IMG/VR virus record: IMGVR_UViG_3300036861_000141
Span: 1 to 58,565 of that record
Length of the DNA: 58,565 nt
Direction: 5' to 3' (one strand)
From: a virus
Shown here one piece after another: positions 39,904 through 48,801 of this stretch (positions are counted from its first letter, which is position 1; each line of letters begins with the position of its first letter). The translations under genes and the position numbers were made by a program. The notes under the pieces are model-generated. The model made no database searches, was not told the origin of the DNA, and worked only from the letters and a program-made list of their open reading frames with translations.

Positions 39904-42744
39904 ATGGCTCTCGGCTTTTCGTATCGAGCGTCGGTATACAGCACGACGGCCGCGGCGTCGTACGCCACCACAGGTACATACACACCTGCCGCTGGATCGT
40001 TGCTCGTGGCCTGTGTGGTTGGGGCTGGGAGCACAACCGATCCGAACCACGCCACACCATTTAGCGGCCACGGTGTCTCGTGGACAAAACTGACACTCTC
40101 GGCCAATGCGCTCTCGACGACACACGCGATCTCGATCTGGGTAGCGAACGCTGGCGCCTCACCGTCGAGTGCTGCTTGCACGGCTCAGTGGACCACTAAT
40201 CGCACTGGCGCATCAATCATTGAATATGAGGTGACTGGCGCCGATCTCACTGCTGGTGCCGTTGCGGCGATCGTTCAGAATCCCACGAATACCGGCACAG
40301 GCACATCAGGCACGTTGTCCTTGTCAGCCGCTGCTAATTCTGCCAATAGGCTGCTAGCGTTCTTTGCTCACCTAGCTAACGAAGCCACCACACCGCGAGC
40401 AAGTTGGACTGAACCGGCTGGATCAGACGGCAACTTTAATAACCCGTCAACAGGCGCGGAAGGCCAATTTCGATCAGATGCGTTTGAGACCACGGCATCC
40501 GCGTCGTGGGCAACGAGTTCCGTCTGGCGTGGCGTGGCGCTCGAGATTGCCGCCTCTATCGCGGTCACGTTGTCACTGGGCGTTGGATCCGTTACCGCTG
40601 GTGGACAGTCGGTCGGGGTTGGATTCCTCGGTACTGGCACTGGAACGGCGGCTGTGGCTGGTCTCGCACCCAGCCTGTCAATCAATGTTGCGAACACGCA
40701 GATCCAAATTCCAGCCGCTGCCGTACTTGTTCAAGGGCAACTACCAACTCCAGGGATTAGTGGTGGCCTCACGTCAGTCCCTGCCGGGACACTCTCGGTT
40801 GGAGGTCAATCGGTTGGCCTGACATTCAGAGGTCCAGCCACAGGGGCGCTGGTCAGCACTGGAGTGGCGCCTACTGTCTCGATCGGCTCGACTGGCACCG
40901 GGACTGCCATCCAGATTCCAGCCGGCACGCTGACGGGCGCAGGCACGTACGTTGATGTCCTCTTCCTCGGGCCTGATACCGGGACGCTTGCGTTTACTGG
41001 CTATGTCCCGGTGGCCTTTGCCGGAATAAAGCCGGTTCCAGCAGGCGCGGTTGTTGTTCTTGGGCAAGCGCCAACACTTCATACGCGCGTTGGACAGCCC
41101 TCTGGCACGCTCACGCTCGCCGGCTTGGCGCCTGCGGTCCTGCAGCCAGGCCCAGGCATTATCGGACTGCTTCAGGGATCGATCACAGTTACGGGACGAG
41201 CGCCGATCGTTGCGGTGATCGGGAATCTCGTTGTCGCGATTCCTGCTGGAGCGGCGGGTGTCACAGGATACGCGCCTGCTATTGGCACCACTGGCGCCAC
41301 GATCCGCATCGTGATCGGCGGAATCGATCAGACGCTGAAGTTGCGGATCAACACGCTCAATTACACGGATGAACTGAACAGCCGCAACACCCTGACCTGC
41401 GAACTGAACGATTTAGCTGGTACCTATCATCCGACCGTTGGGCAAGAAGTCATTCTGTACGACATCGACGGGGTCTCGCGGCTCTTCGCTGGCACGATTG
41501 ACGAGCCGGAAGAAATTACCGTGATGCGGAAGCCCACCGATACGCCGGTGAACATCATCCGGCTGACGGCGGTGGACTTCAACCAGCTGGCAGATCGGCA
41601 CTTAGCGGCAGAGTCCTACGATAACCAAACCTTCGGCGTCATCGTCACGGATCTGATTACGCAGTATCTTGGATCCGAAGGCGTCACGATTGCCACGATT
41701 GATGCGGGGCCAACCTTCGTCCGCAAAGTCTTCAACTATCGGGCGATTTCCGATTGCCTGAACGAACTCAGTGAAGACACGGGTTATAGCTGGTGGATTG
41801 ATTACGACAAGACGTTCCACTTCCGCCAACGAGAAGCGCTCGCCGCGCCGTTCAGCGTGAGCCTGAGTAACAGCACGATCCGTAAGGTCTCTGTCAAGAC
41901 CTCAAGAGGCACCTATCGCAACCGGCAATACATTAGGGCCGGACGCGACATCACGGATGTTCTCGTGGAGACGTTCAGAGGGGACAACGTACGGCAGACC
42001 TTTAACGTCGGATTCCCAATAGGCGAAGAACCCACGGTCCTGTTGAACGGTGTTCCAGAAACGATCGGGATCAGGGGCGTTGATGATGACAACGCCTTCC
42101 AGTGGTACTGGAATAAGGACGCCTCAGAGGTCTCCCAGCGGAGCTCGAGTGTGCCACCGACCACAAGCGACAGTCTTGCGATTGCCTATCGCGGGCTCTA
42201 TCCCGTTCTAGTCCAAGCGCAAGACGACGCACGGATCATGGAGCGGCAGTCAGTTGAGGGTGGGTCAGGACTCTACGAAGCCATTGATGATTACCGCGAC
42301 ATTGATGATGCCGATCTGGCCTTCAGCACGGCGATGGCCAAGATTCAACGGCATGGGTTGATCAGAAAAACGATCACCTTTGAGACCGACGAGGACGGGC
42401 TCTCCTCAAGCCAACTGATTACCGTCACGTTACCGCAGCACAACGTGGATGGGGATTTCCTCATCCAGTCGGTTAGAGCCATAGACGTCAACGGGAAGTT
42501 CCTGCGTTACACCGTCAGCGTGATTGATGGCGACGCCGTGGGTGGCTGGCTTGTTTTCTATCAACGAATCATGGCGGCTCGGCGTGAATCGGTCGAGCGG
42601 GATAACGAACTCCTCCTGCTCCTGCGATCCATGCCGGATGTCGTGATTGCCGGCGACAGTTTCCTCCAAGATACGCCCGTCGCCAAAGAAACTCGGATCG
42701 GTCTCGCCCAGATCGGGCAATCCGAAATCGGGGTGACGGTATGA
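39904..42744 (+). CDS. Tail-tip / baseplate hub protein with repeat arm
   Basis: 946 residues. Residues about 1-220: jelly-roll-like domain of the same plan as 11466 and 13869. Residues about 225-465: 11 units of the GxLxxxGxAP repeat. From about 468: RIVIGGIDQTLKLRINTLNYTDELNSRNTLTCELNDLAGTYHP and later DDYRDIDDADLAFSTAMAKIQRHGLIRKTITFETDEDGL, typical of gp27/Tal-like hub proteins with their GQEVILYD and SWWIDYDKTFHFRQRE parts. An adhesive domain plus a rod is fused to the hub core. Confidence 0.8.
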   Translation: MALGFSYRASVYSTTAAASYATTGTYTPAAGSLLVACVVGAGSTTDPNHATPFSGHGVSWTKLTLSANALSTTHAISIWVANAGASPSSAACTAQWTTNRTGASIIEYEVTGADLTAGAVAAIVQNPTNTGTGTSGTLSLSAAANSANRLLAFFAHLANEATTPRASWTEPAGSDGNFNNPSTGAEGQFRSDAFETTASASWATSSVWRGVALEIAASIAVTLSLGVGSVTAGGQSVGVGFLGTGTGTAAVAGLAPSLSINVANTQIQIPAAAVLVQGQLPTPGISGGLTSVPAGTLSVGGQSVGLTFRGPATGALVSTGVAPTVSIGSTGTGTAIQIPAGTLTGAGTYVDVLFLGPDTGTLAFTGYVPVAFAGIKPVPAGAVVVLGQAPTLHTRVGQPSGTLTLAGLAPAVLQPGPGIIGLLQGSITVTGRAPIVAVIGNLVVAIPAGAAGVTGYAPAIGTTGATIRIVIGGIDQTLKLRINTLNYTDELNSRNTLTCELNDLAGTYHPTVGQEVILYDIDGVSRLFAGTIDEPEEITVMRKPTDTPVNIIRLTAVDFNQLADRHLAAESYDNQTFGVIVTDLITQYLGSEGVTIATIDAGPTFVRKVFNYRAISDCLNELSEDTGYSWWIDYDKTFHFRQREALAAPFSVSLSNSTIRKVSVKTSRGTYRNRQYIRAGRDITDVLVETFRGDNVRQTFNVGFPIGEEPTVLLNGVPETIGIRGVDDDNAFQWYWNKDASEVSQRSSSVPPTTSDSLAIAYRGLYPVLVQAQDDARIMERQSVEGGSGLYEAIDDYRDIDDADLAFSTAMAKIQRHGLIRKTITFETDEDGLSSSQLITVTLPQHNVDGDFLIQSVRAIDVNGKFLRYTVSVIDGDAVGGWLVFYQRIMAARRESVERDNELLLLLRSMPDVVIAGDSFLQDTPVAKETRIGLAQIGQSEIGVTV

Positions 42745-43199
42745 GGATAGCTGAGTGCGTTCAGCCACAGGTCAATGTTCATGCGTACGTCATGGATGCG
42801 GTGACTGGGGCCGCGTTGCGAACGATGGCGGCTCATAACCTCGTAGTGCTGGCGGGTCGGAACATTCTCCGAGATGCCATTTTTGGCGAGAGCGTAATCC
42901 CCTATCCGACTCGGTTCGCGGTGGGCACAGGGGTGACCGCGGTGAATGCGGCTCAGGTGCAACTCGTGAACGAAGTGTGGCGGGACGTGTTCACGACGAA
43001 GACCAAGAGCGAAGCCCAGGTTGAGATCCGGTATTTCCTGACTGCCACCACGGCGAACGGGAACACGCTCAATGAGGCCGGGCTCTTTTCGGCTCCGACT
43101 GGCGGGACGATGTATGCCCGCGTCCTGTTCTCTGAGCCAATCGCGAAAACCAGCAGTATTGCCGTCCTGTACGTTTGGACATTAAGTTGGAGCACCTAA
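42741..43199 (+). CDS. Baseplate/fibre protein
   Basis: 152 residues, ATGA overlap. AHNLVVLAGRNILRDAIFG, AVGTGVTAVNAAQVQLVNEVWRDVF and TLNEAGLFSAPTGGTMYARVLFSEPIAKT match the conserved plan of small baseplate-associated proteins. Confidence 0.7.
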   Translation: MRIAECVQPQVNVHAYVMDAVTGAALRTMAAHNLVVLAGRNILRDAIFGESVIPYPTRFAVGTGVTAVNAAQVQLVNEVWRDVFTTKTKSEAQVEIRYFLTATTANGNTLNEAGLFSAPTGGTMYARVLFSEPIAKTSSIAVLYVWTLSWST

Positions 43200-43200
43200 C

Positions 43201-43998
43201 GTGTCTCTGTGGCTTGATGGCGACAACCAGACTGAGAAACGGCGCAATCGAGAGTCTGTGCCGATCAGGCTTTTGCATCCGGTGTTTGATATTGCCAATG
43301 GCGGATCAGTCACAGCCACAGTGAAGTCTGTTGATGGGGATGATGTGGTATCTGGCGAGACGACGCATTACACAGCCAGCACAGGCATATCTGCGGCGAT
43401 CGTCTACAGCATCACGCTGGCTAATAACCAGGCGGCCTCAAGACAGGCGAGCGTTCACCTGATTGAGTCTGGTGGGTCGCGCACCGTTGCCAATCGGATC
43501 TTTTCCGATAGCCTCGCTGCTGGTGAGACTGTTGTGCTACAGGGACCGTGGTTCCTTGATCCTTCCGATACGATTCGGTCGATCTCGTCCGATGCGGCGG
43601 CGAATGAAGTCGGCCTCCGCGCCGAAGTCCTCGAGCTCGCATCTGCTGTGTCTGGTGTGACGTTCAAAGTGATAGACGGTGTGGCGTTGACGACCAGTAT
43701 CGCATCTCAGTATGCGTGCCCATCATCTAATGTGCAGCATGCAGACGTGGTGGCCATCACCTTATGCAATACCGATTCATCGGCGCGCACGGCCACGGTG
43801 GAGATTCGACCGAGCGGGGGATCGCAAACAGATCGACAGAACGTAATGGCGCAATCGCTCTTTGCGGGCGAGTCCGTGATCGCGTTCGGTGTGGATCAGG
43901 CGATTGTCCTTGAACCTTCAGACGCAGTCTATGCAAAGGCATCCACGGGAGCCGTGGTGAGTTGTCGCGTGACGGTCGTTGAATACGCGACGAGTTAA
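43201..43998 (+). CDS. Virion protein with two repeated beta domains
   Basis: 265 residues from GTG. Two tandem halves align: ITLANNQAASRQASVHLIESGGSRTVANRIFSDSLAAGETV and ITLCNTDSSARTATVEIRPSGGSQTDRQNVMAQSLFAGESV. Probably an internal duplication of a fibre domain. Confidence 0.65.
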   Translation: MSLWLDGDNQTEKRRNRESVPIRLLHPVFDIANGGSVTATVKSVDGDDVVSGETTHYTASTGISAAIVYSITLANNQAASRQASVHLIESGGSRTVANRIFSDSLAAGETVVLQGPWFLDPSDTIRSISSDAAANEVGLRAEVLELASAVSGVTFKVIDGVALTTSIASQYACPSSNVQHADVVAITLCNTDSSARTATVEIRPSGGSQTDRQNVMAQSLFAGESVIAFGVDQAIVLEPSDAVYAKASTGAVVSCRVTVVEYATS

Positions 43999-44007
43999 AG
44001 GAGCCGT

Positions 44008-44649
44008 GTGGCTGGTATCGTCCGAACCTTCATCAACGCCTCACGACTCGCGGTGGGTACCGTTCCGACCGCTCGGCTCGGATCCCAATCCGCTAGTGTC
44101 CGGTCGTTTCTCCGAGGTGACCAACAGTGGGCCGGGGCCGATTCCGTCATCGCCGTGAAGACTGCTGACACTGAGGTCGTTAATACGGTTACGACGACGA
44201 CTGTCTTCACGACGAGCATCCCTGGTGGAACGCTTGGCACGCAGGGGGCACTCGAAATCGAACTAATGGGAAACGTCGAGAACAACTCCGGTGGGACGCG
44301 GTCGCCGTCGATGGCGATGAACTACGGCGGCCAGTCGGTGTTCAGTGGCGTGTTCGGTTCGTTGAACGATGCGACGAATCGCGCACCGTGGATCGTGCGT
44401 GCGGTGATCTACGCCCAGAACAGCGAGTCGGTCCAACGCGCGAGCCTGACATCGTTCCTCGGTATTGGCGACGACGCCGATGGAGGCGGCATCACAGCGC
44501 AATCAACGATGCGTGGCGGCTTCAATAGGGCGCTGACCGTCAGTAGCGGCGGCACTCAAACACTGGAGATCACTGTGACGCCCGATCTGGCGCATGCCAA
44601 CTTCAGTGTGCGTGTGGATTCGGTCAGAGTTAAGGCGTTGTACGCCTAG
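44008..44649 (+). CDS. Tail fibre protein
   Basis: 213 residues, GTG start with AAAGGAG upstream. Starts RTFINASRLAVGTVPTARLGSQSASVRSFLRGDQQW, a segment seen at the beginning of many short fibre proteins, then beta strands with GSLNDATN and TQTLEITVTP. Last gene of the tail group. Confidence 0.7.
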   Translation: MAGIVRTFINASRLAVGTVPTARLGSQSASVRSFLRGDQQWAGADSVIAVKTADTEVVNTVTTTTVFTTSIPGGTLGTQGALEIELMGNVENNSGGTRSPSMAMNYGGQSVFSGVFGSLNDATNRAPWIVRAVIYAQNSESVQRASLTSFLGIGDDADGGGITAQSTMRGGFNRALTVSSGGTQTLEITVTPDLAHANFSVRVDSVRVKALYA

Positions 44650-44809
44650 TGTGAAGACCTGAGAGAGCGGCCGACGTCCCGTGTCACCGGAACGCCGGCC
44701 AGGCGAGCTACGCAGGAAAGACGGTCCTGCGGTTCACCCGCCCGATCAGATTCTGGCAGGAACCGCGAGGAGCAGTTGCACGGTTTCTGAGGGGATGGGT
44801 GAACGGGTC
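44650..44809 (+). promoter_or_regulatory. Structured leader before the lysis genes
   Basis: 160 bases without a convincing gene. Hairpins: GGCCG/CGGCC (44669-44673 with 44696-44700); CGCAGGA/TCCTGCG (44711-44717 with 44725-44731); GCGGTTC/GAACCGC (44729-44735 with 44760-44766). The last two share 44729-44731 and exclude each other, as in an attenuator or switch. A GAGGGG tract near 44790 precedes two possible starts. Confidence 0.5.
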
Positions 44810-45190
44810 ATGGACTGGTATCAGGGCGTACAGGTTGGCCAGTCAATTCTCGTTGGGCTGGCCGGTATCTTTGTCTGGGTCTGGGGTCGCCAGCAGAAAG
44901 CCGAACGCGAACTACTTGAGGGGCGTTTCCAGCGGATTCTCGAGCGGCAAGAGGAGCATGAGGAGGAGTTTAACCGGCGGCTCGATTCGATTAACCACCA
45001 GTTGTCATCGCGGTTGTTGCCGGCGATTCAGGATTTGATTGCACGAGTTGATCGGATGCCGGATGAACTGCGGGTGAAGTTTCTGCCGCTGGATCGGGCG
45101 ATGGATTTGATCGAGGAGTCGCGGCGCGATCGGGCTGCGCTCTGGAATGAAATCACGAAACGCGGAGGCCGTAGAGGCCCACGGGAGTGA
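44810..45190 (+). CDS. Membrane-anchored coiled-coil protein (lysis region)
   Basis: 126 residues from ATG 44810 (ATG 44795 is an in-frame alternative). One hydrophobic helix at about 7-30 (VGQSILVGLAGIFVWVWG), then a long charged helical tail with heptads. The topology is of N-in/N-out with a cytoplasmic or periplasmic rod. May be a holin partner or anti-holin; inferred from location. Confidence 0.55.
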   Translation: MDWYQGVQVGQSILVGLAGIFVWVWGRQQKAERELLEGRFQRILERQEEHEEEFNRRLDSINHQLSSRLLPAIQDLIARVDRMPDELRVKFLPLDRAMDLIEESRRDRAALWNEITKRGGRRGPRE

Positions 45191-45201
45191 GAGGAGACGA
45201 C

Positions 45202-45372
45202 ATGGCAAAGAAAGCCGACGTGATCCAAAGAAGTTATCTCCAAGAGCACTGGGATCGGCTCCTGTCGCGCAACGATGTGTCTCCGGTCGTCAAGGCGTTT
45301 ATTCGGAAAGAGAAGCGGTGGCTGCACGCTGCGCTCAAGCGGGCCGCGTCACCGGGAGGGTTGGGGAAATGA
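45202..45372 (+). CDS. Small basic protein
   Basis: 56 residues with GAGAGGAG site. VIQRSYLQEHWDRLLSRNDVSPVVKAFIRKEKRW is helical and charged. ATGA overlap with the next gene. Unknown function. Confidence 0.55.
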   Translation: MAKKADVIQRSYLQEHWDRLLSRNDVSPVVKAFIRKEKRWLHAALKRAASPGGLGK

Positions 45373-45503
45373 GTCTGTCTATCGATCTCGTGTTGCTCGT
45401 GCTGGCGTTGATCTGCTTCGTCGCGTCTACGTTTGGCGTGACGTCCAAGGCGAATCTTCAGTCAGCAGGCTTGGCGCTCTGGGTGTTGTCCATCCTGATT
45501 TGA
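45369..45503 (+). CDS. Small membrane protein, lysis region
   Basis: 44 residues, ATGA overlap; two hydrophobic parts (SIDLVLLVLALICFVASTFG and LALWVLSILI). Could be a holin component. Unknown. Confidence 0.55.
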   Translation: MSLSIDLVLLVLALICFVASTFGVTSKANLQSAGLALWVLSILI

Positions 45504-45510
45504 GGTTCAC

Positions 45511-45825
45511 ATGGAACTGTTAACACCCGTCCACAAAGAGGCGACGGTCAAGCACGCGAAGCGATTTGGCGGCTGGTGGTTAGGATGCCTAGTGCTCATC
45601 GGCGTGATTGGCCTGTATGCGAATCAACAGTTGCCGGTGTTGATGTTCAAAGCGGCGCAGGTATGCCTCGGTCTGATGCTCGCCTACGTGGCCGATCGCA
45701 CGCTGTTCAGTAACGCGCCCAACATCTCCTGCGAGATGCCGACAGATATGGTGGGCGCAGCGCGCATTGTGGCGCGGGCCATTGTTGCGCTCGCTGTCAT
45801 CGTAGGACTCACGGTCGGGATCTGA
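45511..45825 (+). CDS. Holin candidate
   Basis: 104 residues with three hydrophobic segments (about 24-40, 43-62, 82-103). KEATVKHAKRFGGWWLGCLVLIGV begins a plan I recognise from holin-like proteins encoded directly before endolysins. It overlaps the lytic transglycosylase gene by one base. Confidence 0.65.
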   Translation: MELLTPVHKEATVKHAKRFGGWWLGCLVLIGVIGLYANQQLPVLMFKAAQVCLGLMLAYVADRTLFSNAPNISCEMPTDMVGAARIVARAIVALAVIVGLTVGI

Positions 45826-46430
45826 TGCGCGTTGTGCTGCTGACATTTACGCTGATCGCGGTGGATGTGCCGGTGTGGGCGCAAGTGATCCCGCGTGCCG
45901 CGCTGCAATATAAGCGGGCACTAATCGGGAATGCTCGGTTAGTGTGGGGGCTCGATGCGCCGGTCAGTTTGCTCGCGAGCCAAGTGCATCAAGAATCGGG
46001 TTGGAATCCGAACGCGAAGAGTGCGTACGCGAATGGACTCAGTCAGTTTACGCCGTCGAGTTCCAAATGGATCTCTGAGTTGTTTCCTGACCTTGCCGAC
46101 AATGCGCCGTTTGAGCCGAGTTGGGCACTTAGGGCTGTCAGCAGGTTTGATCGCTTTCTCTGGGAACGTGCATCGTACGCGGCTGACGAGTGCTCAAGAG
46201 CATCGCTCATGTTGTCGGGGTACAACGGCGGCGAAGGCTGGGTCGCGCGGGACCGAAAACTAGCAGCGTCTAAAGGTAAGGACGCCACTAAATGGTTCGG
46301 CAACGTCGAACTTTATAGCAGTCGAGCGTCGTGGGCCTTCACAGAAAACCGCAGGTATGTGAAGCGCATCCTGAAAGACATTCAGCCGCTCTATATCAAG
46401 GCAGGCTGGGGCGTTGGCATCTTATGTTGA
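45825..46430 (+). CDS. Lytic transglycosylase endolysin (SLT fold)
   Basis: 201 residues. The N-terminal 20 (VVLLTFTLIAVDVPVWAQ) resemble a signal peptide with AQ cleavage. ASQVHQESGW has the catalytic Glu (E57), followed by AYANGLSQFTPSSSKW and LMLSGYNGGEGWV, the conserved blocks of soluble lytic transglycosylases. It cuts the peptidoglycan glycan chain. Export via Sec would allow holin-independent accumulation, then activation. Confidence 0.85.
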   Translation: MRVVLLTFTLIAVDVPVWAQVIPRAALQYKRALIGNARLVWGLDAPVSLLASQVHQESGWNPNAKSAYANGLSQFTPSSSKWISELFPDLADNAPFEPSWALRAVSRFDRFLWERASYAADECSRASLMLSGYNGGEGWVARDRKLAASKGKDATKWFGNVELYSSRASWAFTENRRYVKRILKDIQPLYIKAGWGVGILC

Positions 46431-46444
46431 CTGGAGCGAAGTAA

Positions 46445-46873
46445 ATGCCGGTCTGGCTGTTATTCACTAGGTTGCCCATGTGGGTCAAGGTTGGCGCTGG
46501 CATGGGCCTACTGCTCGCGGTGATGCAGACCGTGAACTGGTGGAACAACCGCGATCTGAAACGCGATCTTGCAAAGCAAGAAGCCCTACTGAAAGAGACG
46601 CAGGAGGCTGCGGCACGTACAGCGGTTGACCTCCAGCGCGAATCCGACAACCGCGCCAACCTTGAAGCGGTCAATGCACGGCAGAACGCCCAGATCCGAG
46701 ACATCGCGACTCGAGCCAGGCAGGCGGAAGCGGCGGCAGCCCTCGCTACGATTCGGCAACTGCAAGACGGGGAGGCTGCGGCGAATGCGCTGCGGCAACC
46801 GACGACGACGGTGCCTGTGGGAGATGTGGCGATGAATCGCTGGCTGAGTGAACGGTTCGGAGGTGTGAAGTGA
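46445..46873 (+). CDS. Rz: i-spanin (Rz-like)
   Basis: 142 residues: short N-terminus, one membrane helix at about 13-31, then a long coiled coil to about 110. This is the inner-membrane spanin plan. Overlaps the o-spanin gene by 4 bases. Confidence 0.75.
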   Translation: MPVWLLFTRLPMWVKVGAGMGLLLAVMQTVNWWNNRDLKRDLAKQEALLKETQEAAARTAVDLQRESDNRANLEAVNARQNAQIRDIATRARQAEAAAALATIRQLQDGEAAANALRQPTTTVPVGDVAMNRWLSERFGGVK

Positions 46874-47268
46874 AGCTGTCAGGCCGGCAGGGCTTGAGAC
46901 CTGCTCAGTGTCCTCGGCAACCGTGGTTGTCCGTCACATGCCTGTTTTTAAGGCGCGTCCTTCCGCGCTGCAGCCTGACACTGGCGATTATACCGCTACT
47001 GTTCCTGATCGGGTGCCACAAGAAGCCACCCATCGTTGTGCCGCCAGAAATCAGGACGGTAGAAGTATCAGTCCCGGTCCCTGTTAAAGTTGCACCACCA
47101 GTTGAACTCCTCGCCGCCGTGAAGCCTCCGCTGCCGGTGTTTGTCTCACCCGCTGATCCGATGGCAACTTCAGGCTTGACGGCTGAGGGAGAGCGGATGC
47201 TCAGAGGACTCATCGAGGAGCTGTTGGGACGCCTCGAGGCATGGAAAGCCTGGGCGAAGGAGCCGTAA
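46870..47268 (+). CDS. Rz1: o-spanin (Rz1-like lipoprotein)
   Basis: 132 residues from GTG, with lipobox LIGC (C49) after a hydrophobic stretch and a Pro-rich region (KKPPIVVPPE). The first 30 residues before the signal sequence may be non-natural if the true start lies further in. Together with the i-spanin it links inner and outer membrane, which implies a Gram-negative host. Confidence 0.75.
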   Translation: MKLSGRQGLRPAQCPRQPWLSVTCLFLRRVLPRCSLTLAIIPLLFLIGCHKKPPIVVPPEIRTVEVSVPVPVKVAPPVELLAAVKPPLPVFVSPADPMATSGLTAEGERMLRGLIEELLGRLEAWKAWAKEP

Positions 47269-48516
47269 ATGCCTGGTGACACTCCACGTAGTCAGTGGAC
47301 CGTCGAGACGTTACATGAACACTTGATCACGCTCATTGATGAGCGCGACAACAAGTATGGCGCACGCTTCGACGCAACCGAACGGGCCACGAGTACGGCG
47401 ATGAAGTCGGCGGAGACGGCGGTCCTGAAGGCGGAAACGGCGGCCGAAAAGCGTTTCGAGTGTGTGTCTATTGACACCCCTATCCTCTGTGCTGACCTCG
47501 TCTGGCGACCGGCCGGAGACCTACAGGTAGGAGACGAGTTAATCGCGTGCGACGAAGATGCACCGACTAGGCATGGCCGTCGCTTCAGACGTGCCGTTGT
47601 CACGGCCAATGCATCTCACGAAGATGCGCTCCTGCATGTCACGACCACGCACGGAGACGTACGGTGTAACGCTCAGCATCCGTGGCTAGTGTTACCAATA
47701 TCGGCGCAACGGCGTGGTACCGGCTGGCGGTGGGTCCGCGCGTCTGATCTGAAACATGGCGACAAAGTAATGCGTGCTGCGGATCTGTGGACGCCAGATC
47801 ACTCGTGGGAGGCCGGTTGGCTGGCTGGCATGTATGACGGCGAAGGGTGCTTAAGTTACGCGAAGCAGTCAAACACTAGCGTCCGCAATCGAGAGGGATC
47901 CGAGACTAGTTACCTCGGCGTGCATCTCACGCTGTCGCAGCGCGAAGGCGACACGGCCACTCGGATTCACATGGCGCTCGAGCGCTTACTAGTCTCCCTG
48001 TGCATCCATCGGAGGCCGGCTGGTAAATACCGGCACACGCAGCCATTTTTTCATTTCATTGTGACGCGGCGCGCAGAGGTTCTCAGGATTCTTGGAACGA
48101 TCAGGCCGCCACGATTGCTCCTGCGCTCTGATGGTGTCTGGGATGGACGGCCGATTAACGGTAATCATCGCGAGACGACAGTGGTATCGGTAGAGTCGGC
48201 TGGGGCCGGCATGATTGCGGCGCTCTCGACATCAACTCGAACCTATATCGCAGGCGGGTTCGCGATGCATAACAGCGTGAACGAGTTCAGAAATACGTTG
48301 TCCGATCAGCAACGAAACCTCATGCCGCGTGCGGAGGTGGACGTGATCGTCAAAGGCTTGCAGGACAAGATCGCGGCGATTGAAAAGCAGCAAGACAACA
48401 TGATTGCCGAGCGCGCAGGATTGAAGGGTGGGTACGGCTGGGCGGTGGGAGTGATCGGGTTGGTGCTCGCGATGGCGTCCATCATCGCCTTAGCGTCACG
48501 CTTCGGCGGACAGTGA
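47269..48516 (+). CDS. Membrane coiled-coil protein carrying an intein
   Basis: 415 residues as encoded. Residues 1-64 (TVETLHEHLITLIDERDNKY to AAEKRFE) and 336-415 (SVNEFRNTLSDQQRNLMPRAE to a C-terminal membrane helix) together give a 144-residue protein of a known phage type (KRFESVNEFR at the join). Residues 65-335 are an intein. After splicing the product is a coiled-coil protein with a C-terminal membrane anchor at about 122-142. Function unknown. Confidence 0.85.
   Translation: MPGDTPRSQWTVETLHEHLITLIDERDNKYGARFDATERATSTAMKSAETAVLKAETAAEKRFECVSIDTPILCADLVWRPAGDLQVGDELIACDEDAPTRHGRRFRRAVVTANASHEDALLHVTTTHGDVRCNAQHPWLVLPISAQRRGTGWRWVRASDLKHGDKVMRAADLWTPDHSWEAGWLAGMYDGEGCLSYAKQSNTSVRNREGSETSYLGVHLTLSQREGDTATRIHMALERLLVSLCIHRRPAGKYRHTQPFFHFIVTRRAEVLRILGTIRPPRLLLRSDGVWDGRPINGNHRETTVVSVESAGAGMIAALSTSTRTYIAGGFAMHNSVNEFRNTLSDQQRNLMPRAEVDVIVKGLQDKIAAIEKQQDNMIAERAGLKGGYGWAVGVIGLVLAMASIIALASRFGGQ
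47461..48273 (+). mobile_element. Intein (Hint fold plus LAGLIDADG-like endonuclease)
   Basis: 271 residues, Cys65 to Asn335. Block A is CVSIDTPILCADL, block B DVRCNAQHPWLV with the conserved His, the endonuclease motif WLAGMYDGEGCL (LAGLIDADG-like), and at the end TYIAGGFAMHN followed by Ser+1 of the extein. All residues for splicing (Cys1, block B His, final His-Asn, Ser+1) are present, so splicing should occur. It is inserted in the middle of the conserved KRFE/SVNEFR junction of the host protein. Confidence 0.88.
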
Positions 48517-48559
48517 CATCGTGAGCCTTATCCGTTTGGGGTGTTGATTGTGCAGGCGA

Positions 48560-48781
48560 TCAAGCCGTGAAGTTCTCGGGCCGCTTAGTCATGGCGGCGT
48601 TCAACTGGCCTATTGCGCGTATTGCTTCAGTTACGGTAAGGCCAGTACGACTTAGGCATTGAGAGAGGGTGTTGATCGCGGTGTTCAGTTCGTGGTCGCT
48701 CAAGTGGTCGGTAGAAATACCCCAGGCCGATAGCTCAGAGCGAACCTGCTTGATTGCATCGTGCCACCGCTGGTGATTCAC
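48560..48781 (-). CDS. Antisense small protein
   Basis: 73 residues from GTG on the opposite strand; helical (WHDAIKQVRSELSAWGI, LNTAINTLSQCLSRTGLTVTEAIRAIGQLN). Not membrane-like. Its start lies 21 bases from the start of the + strand beta-propeller gene. Unknown function. Confidence 0.5.
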   Translation of the reverse strand: MNHQRWHDAIKQVRSELSAWGISTDHLSDHELNTAINTLSQCLSRTGLTVTEAIRAIGQLNAAMTKRPENFTA

Positions 48782-48801
48782 ATGCCGATTCTACACCTGA
48801 T

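Noticed and set aside
44650-44809. Protein start at TTG 44681 for the lysis membrane protein
   Set aside because: The extra 43 residues are Arg/Pro-rich and unlike the rest, and the bases form competing hairpins; ATG 44810 (or 44795) is more natural.
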